NCBI RefSeq assembly: GCF_019655055.1
Contig: NZ_BPFA01000003.1
Coordinates: 124,001 to 188,000, forward strand
Direction: 5' to 3'
Length of the DNA stretch: 64,000 nt
Source of the DNA: Shewanella sp. MBTL60-112-B2
GTDB lineage: Bacteria > Pseudomonadota > Gammaproteobacteria > Enterobacterales > Shewanellaceae
The notes beneath the pieces are model-generated. The model worked only from the letters and a program-made list of their open reading frames with translations, made no database searches and was not told the DNA's origin. Below are positions 8,332 to 17,983 of the stretch, piece by piece (within the stretch, counting starts at the first letter, position 1; every line of letters begins with the position of its first letter). The translations under genes and the position numbers were made by a program.

Positions 8332-9492
8332 ATGACGACTCTCAGCACTGCAATACTTGCTTGCGCTATTACTTCATTAACGTTAATCCAGCCCGCTTTT
8401 GCGAAACTTGATGTTGAGGAAAGCCGCCTATCAACAGCGACCCAAGCCATGCCTGAAGTCGTCTCACGCTATCAGGCTTTTGTGAGTAATTTAGGTGACA
8501 AATACAGCCAACACTCAGATGAATTGAAAGTCACCCAAATGGTAGCTCATCAAGGGCTTAGGTTATGGCAACAAGCGGTAAGAGATGTGCAGTCTGGTCA
8601 TTTGGATGATCGCTCTCTATATTGGAATCGCTTAGCGATGCGCGAACGACTAAAGAGCCAAAAAACCGATTTCAAGCTTGCCTCCTGGCAGCAAGATATT
8701 TTGATTAAAGCCGTCGAAAAATCATCTCGTGGCTTTAGCGATCTCAATTTCAAAGATGATGCCCAGATAAAAATTCTACTGACCGGCTTCGACCCATTCT
8801 TTCTTGATCGTAATATCGACCAGAGCAATCCCTCTGGACTTGCTGCGCTGGCACTAGACGGTTACCGTTTTAAAGTTGATGGCAAACAAGCACAAATTGA
8901 AACCGTGATGATCCCAGTGCGCTTTGCTGACTTCGATGAAGGAATGATTGAATCCTTGCTCACTCCTATCTATCGTGATAGTAGCGTAGATATGATCTTT
9001 ACCGTCAGCATGGGCCGTGATGATTTTGATATCGAACGCTTCCCTGGGCGTAATCGCAGCGCTAGCGCACCAGACAACCTAAACGTGTTAACTGGCGCAA
9101 ACAAACAGGCTCCGATAGCGCCTAAATTTAATGGCGGCAGTTTAAATGGCCCTGAGTTTGTTGAATTCTCTCTACCAATTACAGCTATGCAAACGGTAGA
9201 AGGCCCATGGAAAATTAATGACAACCATACGGTATCAACTCTGACTCGCGGTGAATTTGAAGCGAGCTCCTTAGCTCAATTACAAGGCGAGACATCGATT
9301 GAAGGCTCTGGCGGTGGCTACTTGTCGAATGAGATCTCCTATCGCGCCATTTTGCTGCAAAAACAATTTAATAGCAGTATTCCAGTGGGCCATATTCATA
9401 CGCCACGTATCGCCGCCTACGATGTCAAAGTCGAGAGTGATATCGTCAAGCAAGTACAAGCTATGGTGGTCGCTGCTGCAGGCACACTTTAA
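8332..9492 (+). CDS. Secreted pyroglutamyl-peptidase (C15)-like protein with Ser in place of the catalytic Cys
   Basis: 386 residues from ATG 8332, preceded by AAGGA at seven bases; a TTG six bases earlier is too close to that site. A signal peptide ('LACAITSLTLIQPAFA') and an N-terminal region of about 130 residues precede a C15-like fold. The opening strand is 'ILLTGFDPFFLD', like GFxPF in Pcp. The Glu motif appears as 'IERFPGRNRSASAPDN', and 'GHIHTP' matches the catalytic His motif (GFIHVP). The nucleophile motif, normally TxVCNHVFY, reads 'GGGYLSNEISYR', so the Cys is replaced by Ser (TCG at 9325-9327). Pcp is about 215 residues and cytoplasmic; this protein is longer and exported. It may be an inactive or altered member of the family. 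Confidence 0.7.
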   Translation: MTTLSTAILACAITSLTLIQPAFAKLDVEESRLSTATQAMPEVVSRYQAFVSNLGDKYSQHSDELKVTQMVAHQGLRLWQQAVRDVQSGHLDDRSLYWNRLAMRERLKSQKTDFKLASWQQDILIKAVEKSSRGFSDLNFKDDAQIKILLTGFDPFFLDRNIDQSNPSGLAALALDGYRFKVDGKQAQIETVMIPVRFADFDEGMIESLLTPIYRDSSVDMIFTVSMGRDDFDIERFPGRNRSASAPDNLNVLTGANKQAPIAPKFNGGSLNGPEFVEFSLPITAMQTVEGPWKINDNHTVSTLTRGEFEASSLAQLQGETSIEGSGGGYLSNEISYRAILLQKQFNSSIPVGHIHTPRIAAYDVKVESDIVKQVQAMVVAAAGTL

Positions 9493-9771
9493 TCTTAATT
9501 ATGAGTAATAGCTCTACTCTCCTACTAACCTGCTCGCTTGTTTGCTTAGCTCAAGCGAGTAGCTGTATCACATCTATTTAGCACTGTTAACTGCCGTTAC
9601 ATTGAACCCAAGAAGCTTTCTATAGCGGCGAGTGACAGATAGATGTAGTGCTGGTCTGCATTAGCCGCCTCGGTTAAAATAGCTAGGTTAAAGCCGTTAT
9701 ACGCTATGTTTTAGCCCCTGCTTTTACATCTAATCATTTATATCCCATTGTTATTGCAGTAGTGAGAGTTA

Positions 9772-10350
9772 ATGTTCAAATCGCTTAATCCTTTCAAATC
9801 CTTACAGAGCAAAGAGTCGTCAAAAGCCCCTTTGCAGATCCAGCCTGTAATGAAGTTTGCGGATCCGCTGCATCAGCAGGTGGCACAGCAGGTTGAAGAT
9901 TGCTATCAAGTCGCGGAATCTAAACTGGGTAAACACTTTCCAAGACCCGAGGTCGGTTTTATGCTGCGTGGCAAGAGTGCTGGTACTGCCCACCTACAGC
10001 TCAATAAGCTGCGCTTTAACCCCAAGCTACTTAACGATAATCAGCAAGCCTTCTTAGACGATGTCATCCCTCATGAGATCTGCCATTTGATAGCCTTCCA
10101 AATCTATGGCCGCGTCAAGCCCCATGGCAGAGAGTGGCAGTACTTAATGCAACACCTTTATGGGCGTGTACCGCGTACTACCCACAGCTTCGATACTCGA
10201 TCTGTCGAGGGCAAAACCTTCGAGTATTTCTGCCAGTGTGGCCCGGTTAATCTCAGCATTCGTCGCCATAACAAGGTGGTACGAGGTGAAACCCAGTACC
10301 GCTGCCGCAGGTGCGGCCAGCAACTCACCTCTGAGCCAATTATCGGCTAG
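9772..10350 (+). CDS. sprT: SprT family zinc metallopeptidase-like protein
   Basis: 192 residues. The zinc-binding motif HEICHLIAF lies at about residues 103-111 and the C-terminal part carries cysteine pairs ('YFCQCG', 'YRCRRCGQQL') expected for the SprT zinc ribbon. SprT proteins belong to the same fold as the eukaryotic DNA-protein crosslink protease Spartan; the bacterial role is poorly defined. The N-terminal 25 residues are rich in Lys and Ser and may be an extension. It stands upstream of endA in the same direction with a 152-bp gap, so it is probably a separate unit. Confidence 0.88.
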   Translation: MFKSLNPFKSLQSKESSKAPLQIQPVMKFADPLHQQVAQQVEDCYQVAESKLGKHFPRPEVGFMLRGKSAGTAHLQLNKLRFNPKLLNDNQQAFLDDVIPHEICHLIAFQIYGRVKPHGREWQYLMQHLYGRVPRTTHSFDTRSVEGKTFEYFCQCGPVNLSIRRHNKVVRGETQYRCRRCGQQLTSEPIIG

Positions 10351-10502
10351 CTATGTAATCAATAGCTAAGTCACTAGGCCGATAGCGTTTGAATATTTGA
10401 TCGCATCAAATCTTGCATTGCGACAAAACTGCGGCTCACTTACAATCCCGCCCAAACGAACAAACGTTTCGTCATTGCGATATTTTTTAGGGATTTTTTT
10501 AG

Positions 10503-11246
10503 ATGTCATTTATCAAAGTGCTCATAGTAGCACTCGGCCTGCTGTGGCTGTCACCTCAAACAACTTATGCTTCCACTGGTCACGCTAAAAGCTTCAACCA
10601 AGCGAAAAAAAATATTCGGAAGATCTATCTCAACCATCTGCCTAAAACTAGTTTTTATTGTGGCTGTGATATCACGGTTAAAGGTAAGAAGTGGGTCCCA
10701 GAACTTGATACTTGCGGCTATGAAATACGTAAGCAAAAAGTGCGTGCATCACGCATCGAATGGGAACATGTGGTTCCTGCATGGGAATTTGGCCACCAGC
10801 TACTATGCTGGCAAGAAGGCGGACGCAAAAATTGTGGCCGTAAAGACCGCACTTTTAAGAAGATGGAATCTGACTTACACAACCTAGTACCTGCAATTGG
10901 CGAAGTTAACGGCGATCGCAGTAACTACCGTTTTAGTCAATGGAATGCCAAACCGACTCAATATGGTCAATGCCAAGTCAGCGTTGATTTTAAAGGCCGC
11001 AAGGTTCAACCACCAGCACATAGCCGCGGCCAAATTGCGCGCACCTATTTTTACATGCAAAAAACATATGGTTTGAAAATATCGGGTAGCCAATTAAAGT
11101 TATTTAAAGCATGGGATAAAACCCACCCAGTTGATACTATTGAATGTCGACGCGATAGCGAAATAGCCAAAGTACAAGGCAATCACAATGAGTTTGTACA
11201 AGCTCAGTGCCGAGGCTTAACCGACTCAAAAACATACGCAGAATAA
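10503..11246 (+). CDS. endA: Endonuclease I (periplasmic/secreted DNA-cleaving enzyme)
   Basis: 247 residues with a signal peptide ('[21 protein letters not shown]'). The endonuclease I core is clear: '[14 protein letters not shown]' with the catalytic His region, '[20 protein letters not shown]' and '[12 protein letters not shown]'. Eight or so cysteines fit the disulfide-bonded Vibrio/Shewanella type (Vvn, EndA), a beta-beta-alpha-metal nuclease active in the periplasm or outside the cell. The stop is 13 bp before rsmE, so the two may be co-transcribed, an arrangement (endA-rsmE-gshB) common in related gammaproteobacteria. Confidence 0.93.
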   Translation: MSFIKVLIVALGLLWLSPQTTYASTGHAKSFNQAKKNIRKIYLNHLPKTSFYCGCDITVKGKKWVPELDTCGYEIRKQKVRASRIEWEHVVPAWEFGHQLLCWQEGGRKNCGRKDRTFKKMESDLHNLVPAIGEVNGDRSNYRFSQWNAKPTQYGQCQVSVDFKGRKVQPPAHSRGQIARTYFYMQKTYGLKISGSQLKLFKAWDKTHPVDTIECRRDSEIAKVQGNHNEFVQAQCRGLTDSKTYAE

Positions 11247-11259
11247 GGCGAGCAACATC

Positions 11260-11991
11260 ATGAGAGTGCCAAGAATCTATCAACAATCAACATTAGTTGT
11301 CGGCCAATCGGTCGCATTAGATGATGAAGCGGCAGGTCATGTTGGCCGCGTATTAAGAATGTCTTCAGGTGAGCAGGTTAGCTTGTTCAATGGTGACGGC
11401 AATGATTATCTTGCTGAAATTATTAGTGCCAACAAGAAAAACGTCGAAGTTAAGGTCCTCTCTTGTGAGGTCAATAATAGTGAATCGCCACTAAACCTAC
11501 ATTTAGGTCAGGTGATTTCACGCGGCGACAGAATGGATTTCACCATTCAAAAGTCAGTTGAGCTTGGCGTAAACACTATTACGCCATTGTTTTCAGAGCG
11601 CTGTGGCGTCAAATTAACTGGCGAGCGTTTAGAGAAAAAAATTCAGCAGTGGCAAAAGATTGTCATTAGCGCCTGTGAGCAGTCTGGCCGCAGTGTGGTA
11701 CCAATTATTCGCCCTGCTATGCAACTTAGTGATTGGTGCGCAGAAGATTCTGACGCCGTAAAACTTAACCTGCATCCGCGCGCATCTCACGGCGTTAATG
11801 GGCTGACACTACCGAACAATCGAGTCAGGCTGGTTATTGGCCCAGAAGGTGGTTTATCCGCTCCTGAAATAGCCATGACCGAAGAGCACCAATTTACCGA
11901 TGTTTTGCTTGGCCCACGAGTATTGCGCACAGAAACCGCTGCGCTTACTACCATTAGTGCTTTGCAGCTAAAGTTTGGTGATATCGGCTAA
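11260..11991 (+). CDS. rsmE: 16S rRNA (uracil(1498)-N3)-methyltransferase RsmE
   Basis: 243 residues. An N-terminal PUA-like domain (about 1-70, '[20 protein letters not shown]') is followed by the SPOUT methyltransferase domain with the knot that binds S-adenosylmethionine ('[19 protein letters not shown]' and '[19 protein letters not shown]'). It methylates U1498 of 16S rRNA in the small subunit. Length and motifs match the family. It follows endA closely and precedes gshB after a small hairpin. Confidence 0.96.
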   Translation: MRVPRIYQQSTLVVGQSVALDDEAAGHVGRVLRMSSGEQVSLFNGDGNDYLAEIISANKKNVEVKVLSCEVNNSESPLNLHLGQVISRGDRMDFTIQKSVELGVNTITPLFSERCGVKLTGERLEKKIQQWQKIVISACEQSGRSVVPIIRPAMQLSDWCAEDSDAVKLNLHPRASHGVNGLTLPNNRVRLVIGPEGGLSAPEIAMTEEHQFTDVLLGPRVLRTETAALTTISALQLKFGDIG

Positions 11992-12041
11992 ACGCTTTAC
12001 CGCTGCCAAGTAGAAGATTTATTAGTAACACGCTAGAAAAC

Positions 12042-12066
12042 GGGGGCTTATGCCCCCATATTTATC
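12042..12066 (+). terminator. Weak intrinsic terminator after rsmE
   Basis: GGGGGC-TTAT-GCCCCC hairpin followed by ATATTTAT. The U-tract is interrupted, so read-through into gshB is possible. Confidence 0.55.
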
Positions 12067-12099
12067 GTTGAAACGAATATAAGATAAGGAAACCGCTCC

Positions 12100-13053
12100 A
12101 TGATCAAACTCGGCATCGTGATGGATCCCATCAGCGACATTAATATCAAGAAAGATTCTAGCTTTGCCATGTTAATGGCTGCCCAGTCTCGTGGTTATCA
12201 GCTGTTCTACATGGAAATGAAAGATCTTGCTATGGTTAACGGCCAAGCAATGGCCACCATGCGCGCATTAACCGTTAAGAATGATCCGCTAGAGTGGTAC
12301 CAACTAGAAGAAGCTGTTGATACTCCGCTTGCCGATATCGATGTTATCTTGATGCGAAAGGATCCGCCGTTCGATACAGAATTCGTCTATTCAACCTATA
12401 TGCTTGAACGCGCTGAAGAGCAAGGCGTGTTAATCGTAAACAAGCCACAAAGTCTACGTGATGCTAACGAAAAGCTGTTTACAGCTTGGTTCTCTGAATT
12501 TACACCAGAAACCATCGTTACCCGTGACGAGCAGCGTATTCGCGCTTTCCACCAAGCTAAAGGTGACATAATCCTTAAGCCGCTAGATGGCATGGGTGGC
12601 AGCTCTATTTTTAGAGTGAAAAAAGATGATCCAAACCTAGGGGTTATCATCGAAACCTTGACCGCAGAAGGTAGCCAATACGCAATGGCACAGGCATTTA
12701 TTCCTGATATTACTGCCGGCGACAAACGTATTCTAGTGGTTGATGGCGAGCCAGTGCCTTACTCGCTGGCCCGTATCCCACAAAAAGGTGAAACCCGTGG
12801 CAACTTAGCCGCTGGCGGCCGTGGTGTTGCTCAACCTCTATCTGAGTCTGATTGGCACATTGCCCGCACGATTGGCCCTGAGCTAAAAAAACGTGGTCTT
12901 ATCTTTGTTGGCCTAGACGTAATTGGTGACAAGCTTACCGAGATCAACGTCACCAGCCCAACCTGTATTAAAGAGATTGAAGCAGCATTCGACGTTGATA
13001 TTACTGGCATGCTAATGGATGCAATCGAAGCACGTATCAATAAAACAGCTTAG
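12100..13053 (+). CDS. gshB: Glutathione synthetase
   Basis: 317 residues, the family's usual length. The N-terminal GSH-S domain ('IKLGIVMDPISDINIKKDSS') is followed by an ATP-grasp domain with the flexible loop 'ILKPLDGMGGSSIFRV' and the metal-binding C-terminal strand 'LTEINVTSPTCIKEIE'. It ligates glycine to gamma-glutamylcysteine with ATP in the cytoplasm. AAGGAA precedes the ATG. The next gene starts 15 bp after the stop. Confidence 0.97.
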   Translation: MIKLGIVMDPISDINIKKDSSFAMLMAAQSRGYQLFYMEMKDLAMVNGQAMATMRALTVKNDPLEWYQLEEAVDTPLADIDVILMRKDPPFDTEFVYSTYMLERAEEQGVLIVNKPQSLRDANEKLFTAWFSEFTPETIVTRDEQRIRAFHQAKGDIILKPLDGMGGSSIFRVKKDDPNLGVIIETLTAEGSQYAMAQAFIPDITAGDKRILVVDGEPVPYSLARIPQKGETRGNLAAGGRGVAQPLSESDWHIARTIGPELKKRGLIFVGLDVIGDKLTEINVTSPTCIKEIEAAFDVDITGMLMDAIEARINKTA

Positions 13054-13067
13054 CCAAAGGATTCGGC

Positions 13068-14372
13068 ATGAACTTGAGAAAAACATACACTTGGGCACTC
13101 AGTGCCCTTGTTGTGTTACCACTATTTGCATCGGCCAACATCGATATTCATGAGGCTCCATCGCGCCCTAAAAACATGGTTATCATGATAGGTGACGGTA
13201 TGGGGCCAGCTTACACCAGCGCCTATCGTTATTACCAAAATAACCCCGATACCGAAGAGATTGAGCAAACAGTTTTTGATAGGCTGCTCGTCGGCATGGC
13301 ATCTACCTACCCGGCTAGGCAGAGTGGCTATGTTACCGACTCGGCCGCATCGGCTACCGCTCTGGCAACCGGCGTAAAAAGTTATAATGGCGCCATCTCA
13401 GTCGATGTAGATAAGCGTCCACTTACGACCATAATGCAGATGGCTAAAGCTCGCGGCATGGCTACCGGTGTTGCCGTAACGGCTCAAGTTAATCATGCCA
13501 CTCCAGCGGCCTTTCTTACCCATAACGAAAGCCGTCGAAATTACGATGATATAGCACAGAGCTACTTAACATCCGATGCCGATGTGCTGCTTGGCGGAGG
13601 CCAAAAGTACTTCCCAGAGGATCTGCTTAAGCAGTTTACCGCGAAAGGCTACCAGCATATTAACCAACTGAGTCAACTCGACAGTTTGACGCAAGGCAAG
13701 GCCTTAGGCCTATTTGCCGAGGTGCAGATGCCTTGGGTGATTGATCAACAAGATTCGACTCAGTTAAGTTTACTGACCCAAAAAGCCTTAGATCTACTAT
13801 CACAAAATGACAACGGCTTTGTGCTACTGGTTGAGGGTAGTCTTATCGATTGGGCTGGCCACAATAATGATATCGCCACGGCCATGGCTGAAATGCACGG
13901 TTTTGCCAATGCTATCGAAGTGGTCGAGCAGTATGTGCGCGCGAACCCTGACACCTTAATGCTGGTAACCGCCGATCATAATACCGGCGGCTTATCTATC
14001 GGTGCCAACGGTGAATATGCTTGGGATACCGCGTTACTCAAAGGCATCAAAGCCAGCCCTGCGAGTATCGCAGAACTTGCTATCGCCACCGACGATTGGC
14101 AGCCATTAGTGAACCAAAAACTCGGTTTTGAAATCAAACCTGAAGAGTTGCAGCGCCTTAGCAATGCTCGTATGCAAGGACAAGTCACATTAGACACCGC
14201 CTTAAAACAGCTTATCGATAACCGCAGTTTTACCGGCTGGACGACTAGTGGTCACACTGGTGTCGATGTGCAAGTGTTTGCCGCGGGGCCAGCTGCCGAT
14301 CTGTTCAAGGGCAATCAAGACAATACCGATATCGCAGACAAGATGATAAGCCTATTGCCTAAAGCGAAATAA
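13068..14372 (+). CDS. Alkaline phosphatase (PhoA superfamily), exported
   Basis: 434 residues with a signal peptide ('LSALVVLPLFASA'). The first metal-binding Asp lies in 'MVIMIGDGMGPAYTSAYRYY' and the nucleophilic Ser in 'YVTDSAASATALATG'. Further metal ligands appear in 'IDWAGHNND' and 'LVTADHNTGGL', and a last His in 'TSGHTGVDVQVFA'. The enzyme would hydrolyse phosphate monoesters in the periplasm. It starts 15 bp downstream of gshB, close enough for co-transcription, although no functional link is obvious. No Pho box was recognised in the short spacer. Confidence 0.93.
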   Translation: MNLRKTYTWALSALVVLPLFASANIDIHEAPSRPKNMVIMIGDGMGPAYTSAYRYYQNNPDTEEIEQTVFDRLLVGMASTYPARQSGYVTDSAASATALATGVKSYNGAISVDVDKRPLTTIMQMAKARGMATGVAVTAQVNHATPAAFLTHNESRRNYDDIAQSYLTSDADVLLGGGQKYFPEDLLKQFTAKGYQHINQLSQLDSLTQGKALGLFAEVQMPWVIDQQDSTQLSLLTQKALDLLSQNDNGFVLLVEGSLIDWAGHNNDIATAMAEMHGFANAIEVVEQYVRANPDTLMLVTADHNTGGLSIGANGEYAWDTALLKGIKASPASIAELAIATDDWQPLVNQKLGFEIKPEELQRLSNARMQGQVTLDTALKQLIDNRSFTGWTTSGHTGVDVQVFAAGPAADLFKGNQDNTDIADKMISLLPKAK

Positions 14373-14404
14373 GCTCTTGAGATGACTTGTAAAGATAACA
14401 ATTG

Positions 14405-14491
14405 ACCACGAAGAATGTGAAGAGCACGAAGGAAAGCCTCGATCTTTTCTTCGAGCTCTCAGTGTAGCGAGCAAAGTGAGCGCTTCGTGGT
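14405..14491. repeat. Intergenic inverted-repeat element with ACCACGAAG ends
   Basis: ACCACGAAG at 14405-14413 is the exact inverse complement of CTTCGTGGT at 14483-14491. The 69-bp interior contains further partial matches (GAGCACGAAGG near 14430 and TCTTCGAGCTCT near 14458). A T-rich stretch with TTTTTT follows, so the fold could also terminate the alkaline phosphatase transcript. Confidence 0.6.
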
Positions 14492-14522
14492 TATAGTTTT
14501 TTGTTTATGAGTCAGACTTTTG

Positions 14523-14552
14523 CTTCACTTCACTTCACTTCACTTCACTTCA
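14523..14552. repeat. Pentanucleotide tandem repeat (CTTCA)6
   Basis: Six uninterrupted CTTCA units, about 105 bp upstream of the rsmC start. This is a short slippage-prone tract outside coding sequence. Confidence 0.95.
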
Positions 14553-14657
14553 CAGCATAACTCCCATCGCACTTTTTGATACAAAAAACCATCAAACTCG
14601 CATTCCCAAGCGGTTACGGTATAATCGCAGCTAATTAAAAGTCGACCTTGAATACAC

Positions 14658-15683
14658 ATGCTAACCAACGCTTCGCAAGTCCTCCTCAGAAACAGTGATT
14701 TAGTCAAAGACCAATCGGTATTAGTACTCAATTATGAAAGTGATCACCTGCCAAAAGAGTTGTTAGCAACCGCCAGCAGCGTGTGTGGATTAGCATTAGA
14801 CTATCATCACCACCTGATGATGCAGCCTTATGCCAGTAAAGAGCTTCAATTGTATTTTGGCCATCAGCTGCCAACCGATGAGCTTTTTGACTCAGTGATC
14901 GTTTATTTCCCTAAAGCAAAGGCGTTAGCACCATATCTATTTAATCTCGCGGCCAAGCACTTAAAACCTCAAGGCCAACTGGTTGTTGTGGGTGAAAACA
15001 AAGGCGGAATTAAGTCACTTCCTAAGCAGCTGCCGAGTTATTTTGATAAAGCCTTTAAAGTCGATAATGCTCGCCACTGTATTGTGTTTACCAGTGAGCT
15101 AAATTCGCCTGCTCCAGAGTTAAAACTCAAGGACTGGCTCAGTCGCTACCAACTCGATACTCCTCAAGGGCAAATAACTATTTGTAATTTGGTCGGCGTG
15201 TTTAGTGAGAAGAAGCTCGATGAAGGCACGCAATTACTACTCGCCAATTTACCTAAGATGAGTGGTAATGTGCTCGACTTTGGCTGTGGTTCAGGCGTGA
15301 TCGCCGCCGCTTTACTCAAGGCTCAGCCTGAATTAAAGCTTGAGTGTGTCGATATCAATGCCATGGCGCTAGCCTCTTGCGAGCTAACATTAGCAGCCAA
15401 TGAATTTACAGCTAAGGTCTTTGCATCCGATGGCTTAGCGCAAACATCTCAGCGCTATGACGGCATAATTTCAAACCCACCGTTTCACGACGGCTTAGCA
15501 AGCACCACTAATATTGCGACTAATTTCGTGAAAGATAGTGCTAGCAACTTAAAAGCCAGAGGGATTTTCCACATTGTGGCCAACCGTCACCTGCCCTACT
15601 CTGACACCATTGCTGAAAACTTCGGCTCAGTAAACGTGGCGGCCGAAAACAATAAATACAAAATTTACTCTAACGTAAAGTAA
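14658..15683 (+). CDS. rsmC: 16S rRNA (guanine(1207)-N2)-methyltransferase RsmC
   Basis: 341 residues. Two tandem methyltransferase-like domains: a degenerate N-terminal half (about 1-155) and a functional C-terminal half with the SAM-binding motif '[16 protein letters not shown]' and the N2-guanine motif 'ISNPPFHDG'. It methylates G1207 of 16S rRNA in the 30S subunit. Length is normal. The start ATG at 14658 has only a weak Shine-Dalgarno sequence. Confidence 0.95.
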   Translation: MLTNASQVLLRNSDLVKDQSVLVLNYESDHLPKELLATASSVCGLALDYHHHLMMQPYASKELQLYFGHQLPTDELFDSVIVYFPKAKALAPYLFNLAAKHLKPQGQLVVVGENKGGIKSLPKQLPSYFDKAFKVDNARHCIVFTSELNSPAPELKLKDWLSRYQLDTPQGQITICNLVGVFSEKKLDEGTQLLLANLPKMSGNVLDFGCGSGVIAAALLKAQPELKLECVDINAMALASCELTLAANEFTAKVFASDGLAQTSQRYDGIISNPPFHDGLASTTNIATNFVKDSASNLKARGIFHIVANRHLPYSDTIAENFGSVNVAAENNKYKIYSNVK

Positions 15684-15789
15684 CTTTTTTAAAGTAACTA
15701 ATTTAAAGCAACTAACGTAAAATACGCCCCAGTAAAATATGCTTTAAGGCATGACATTGCTCACGCCTTAGAGCTCTTACCTCCCCTTT

Positions 15790-16104
15790 TATACCCAAGC
15801 TACCTCAAGATGCTCGTTTCAGAGCTCCCGTAGGGTAGCTGAACAAGGCAGTGATTGAGGATAATGGTTTTTCCCTTGTCGATATCACTAACGCAGTGCA
15901 GTTATTCTACGGGAACTCCCGTAGGGCATGGCGATAAGCAACATTTTTCTGTGTTATGAAATATTGAATTACGACTGCATGGATGCAGAAGGTAGGGCGA
16001 AGCAGGATGCCAGAGCCGAGAATAACTAGCCCTACAATTTCATGCCTTGAACTCTGTCACTTCTCGACATGCTGAATCCTGTATCTTGAAGTTGTTTGGG
16101 TATA
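15790..16104. mobile_element. MITE-like non-autonomous element, 315 bp
   Basis: The left end TATACCCAAGCTACCTCAAG and the inverse complement of the right end, TATACCCAAACAACTTCAAG, match over about 24 bp with four to five differences. The interior has no ORF of note but holds two copies of CTCCCGTAGGG (near 15825 and 15917). It fills most of the 533-bp gap between rsmC and the DUF342 gene. The rest of that gap (16105-16217) is AT-rich with no recognised signal. No transposase is present. Confidence 0.7.
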
Positions 16105-16217
16105 TTCACACAATTAATCACAGACACTTTTTAACCAAGCTCTTATGTGGTTATACTCGCTGAACAGTTTCAATAAAAACAATATTAATAAAAATAATAA
16201 TAAACGATGAGGTTTTT

Positions 16218-17882
16218 ATGTTACGCCCAGAGCTCATTGAGTTTAGCCAAGACAACCAAAAAGCTGAATTAAAGATCATCCCCAATCTGCATGGGCCGAT
16301 CACTGAAGATGACTTACTGCAATTAATGGCGCTACCAGATTTTTCTTGTCTGTGCCCCCTTCACGCCGTAATTACTCAAGCCGTTATTCAAGTCAACCAA
16401 CTGCATCCTCAAGATGAAGGCAAGACTGAGCTGTTTTTTGAAATAGCTGAAAGGCGTGATGCCGAAATAAGCTTCGAGATCGCTAGCGACAAGATGCAAG
16501 CGACGATGGTGTTGACCGCTGCCTTTGGAGGCAAAGATTTAGGCCTCAGAGATGTACTGCAAAATCTCAAGCTACAGCGCATTAGCATGGGGCTGAGCAA
16601 AGCTAAAATAGAAGCCTTACTAGCCCAATTTTCCACCCTGTCACCCGGCGCAAAATGCCACAATGTCATCGCCAATGGCCGCGCAGCAGTGAATGGCACA
16701 CCAGCCAAGCTTGAGAGAAAAGTATCCCTGGCAAGGGAGCGATTATTGCAGCCGCAAAAGAATAGCGATGGCACGGTCGATATGCGTAATCTTGGTGCTG
16801 TAATCATGGTTAAACCTGGCAACTTACTGATTGAAAAGCACCCCGCGACTCAAGGCGTCAACGGCTATAACGTCTATGGCGAAACGCTTATCGCAAAGCC
16901 GGGAAAAGATCTTAAGTTCACCGCAGGTAACGGCACCGAATTTTCGGCACATAATCCCAATCAGCTCATCGCAACGGTGGCAGGTCAACCAGTAGAAACG
17001 CCATCGGGAATGCAGGTTGATGATGTTTTGCAAATAAAGAACGTCGATGTGGGCTATGGTCATGTTGATTTTAAAGGCAGCGTGTTGATCACTGGCGATG
17101 TGGGTGAAGGCATGGTCGTTAAAAGCCAAGGTGATATCACTGTGATGGGCTTTGTCGATTCCGCCACCCTTGAGGCCAAAGGTGACATTACCGTCAGTAA
17201 AGGGGTCATTGGACGCCAGTTAAAAGATCTTAGCCTATCGACTAAGTTACACGCACAAGGGCAGATCAGTGCGCAGTTCGTGCAGTATTCTCAACTTAAA
17301 TCTAAGGGTAATATCTTAGTGACTAAACAGCTTTTGCATAGTCACACACAGACACAGCAACAATTAATCGTCAGTGATGGCAGCGCTCGTCGAGGCGACC
17401 TCGTTGGCGGTAAAGCAGAAGCCAACAAAGGCATTAAGGCTGTCGCTATCGGCGCCACAGCTGATACTAAAACCGAACTTTATTGCGCCATGGAGCTGGC
17501 TGAGTTAAAACAACAACTCAAGCAGCTAGACCAAAGCATTAAGTCCATGGTCGTTGCCGGTCTAAATATCGAAGCTCAACTCAGAAAACTGCCACCTAAA
17601 GAACAGTGGCAAGCAGATGCGATGATGGTTGAGCAAGTGAAAGTCATGCTAGATGAGAAGCGCCGAACGGCGATGCTCCGTACCCAAGAAGAGCTTGAGT
17701 TTGAGTCTTTAAAGCAGGAAATTGATGGTTACTATAAACACTACGGTATTAATGCGCTCAAACATGTTTTCTCTAATGTTGAGCTCCATATAGGAACCGC
17801 ATTTCAGCGCACCCAAAGGGAGCACGGCCCCTGTCAGATCAGAAATATTAACCAAGAGATCAGCTTCGATTACAGCCGTTAG
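16218..17882 (+). CDS. DUF342 / 'flagellar assembly protein A' family protein
   Basis: 554 residues of the DUF342 family. The family's beta-helical polymer-forming core is visible from about residue 190 to 420: repeated short strands with Gly and Val such as 'VGYGHVDFKGSVLITGDVGE', 'IKSQGDITVMGF'-like turns and 'GNILVTKQLLHSH'. A coiled coil at about 425-500 ('LAELKQQLKQLDQSIKSM') follows. There is no signal peptide. The family is called FapA in some databases; that FapA is unrelated to the amyloid chaperone FapA. In Vibrio and Shewanella the function is not well defined. It stands alone here. Confidence 0.85.
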   Translation: MLRPELIEFSQDNQKAELKIIPNLHGPITEDDLLQLMALPDFSCLCPLHAVITQAVIQVNQLHPQDEGKTELFFEIAERRDAEISFEIASDKMQATMVLTAAFGGKDLGLRDVLQNLKLQRISMGLSKAKIEALLAQFSTLSPGAKCHNVIANGRAAVNGTPAKLERKVSLARERLLQPQKNSDGTVDMRNLGAVIMVKPGNLLIEKHPATQGVNGYNVYGETLIAKPGKDLKFTAGNGTEFSAHNPNQLIATVAGQPVETPSGMQVDDVLQIKNVDVGYGHVDFKGSVLITGDVGEGMVVKSQGDITVMGFVDSATLEAKGDITVSKGVIGRQLKDLSLSTKLHAQGQISAQFVQYSQLKSKGNILVTKQLLHSHTQTQQQLIVSDGSARRGDLVGGKAEANKGIKAVAIGATADTKTELYCAMELAELKQQLKQLDQSIKSMVVAGLNIEAQLRKLPPKEQWQADAMMVEQVKVMLDEKRRTAMLRTQEELEFESLKQEIDGYYKHYGINALKHVFSNVELHIGTAFQRTQREHGPCQIRNINQEISFDYSR

Positions 17883-17983
17883 CGATTGATTACACCCTTT
17901 TTCAGGATAATTAGGCTGCTTTCAAGCGCTTCTGGCTTTCCTTGCACAAGGCATTCACGGCATAATTAGCTCACTTTTACCCT

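Noticed and set aside
16218..17882. Naming the DUF342 gene fapA and linking it to the amyloid operon
   Set aside because: The name clash is with 'flagellar assembly protein A'; it is unrelated to the Fap amyloid chaperone and lies 10 kb away.
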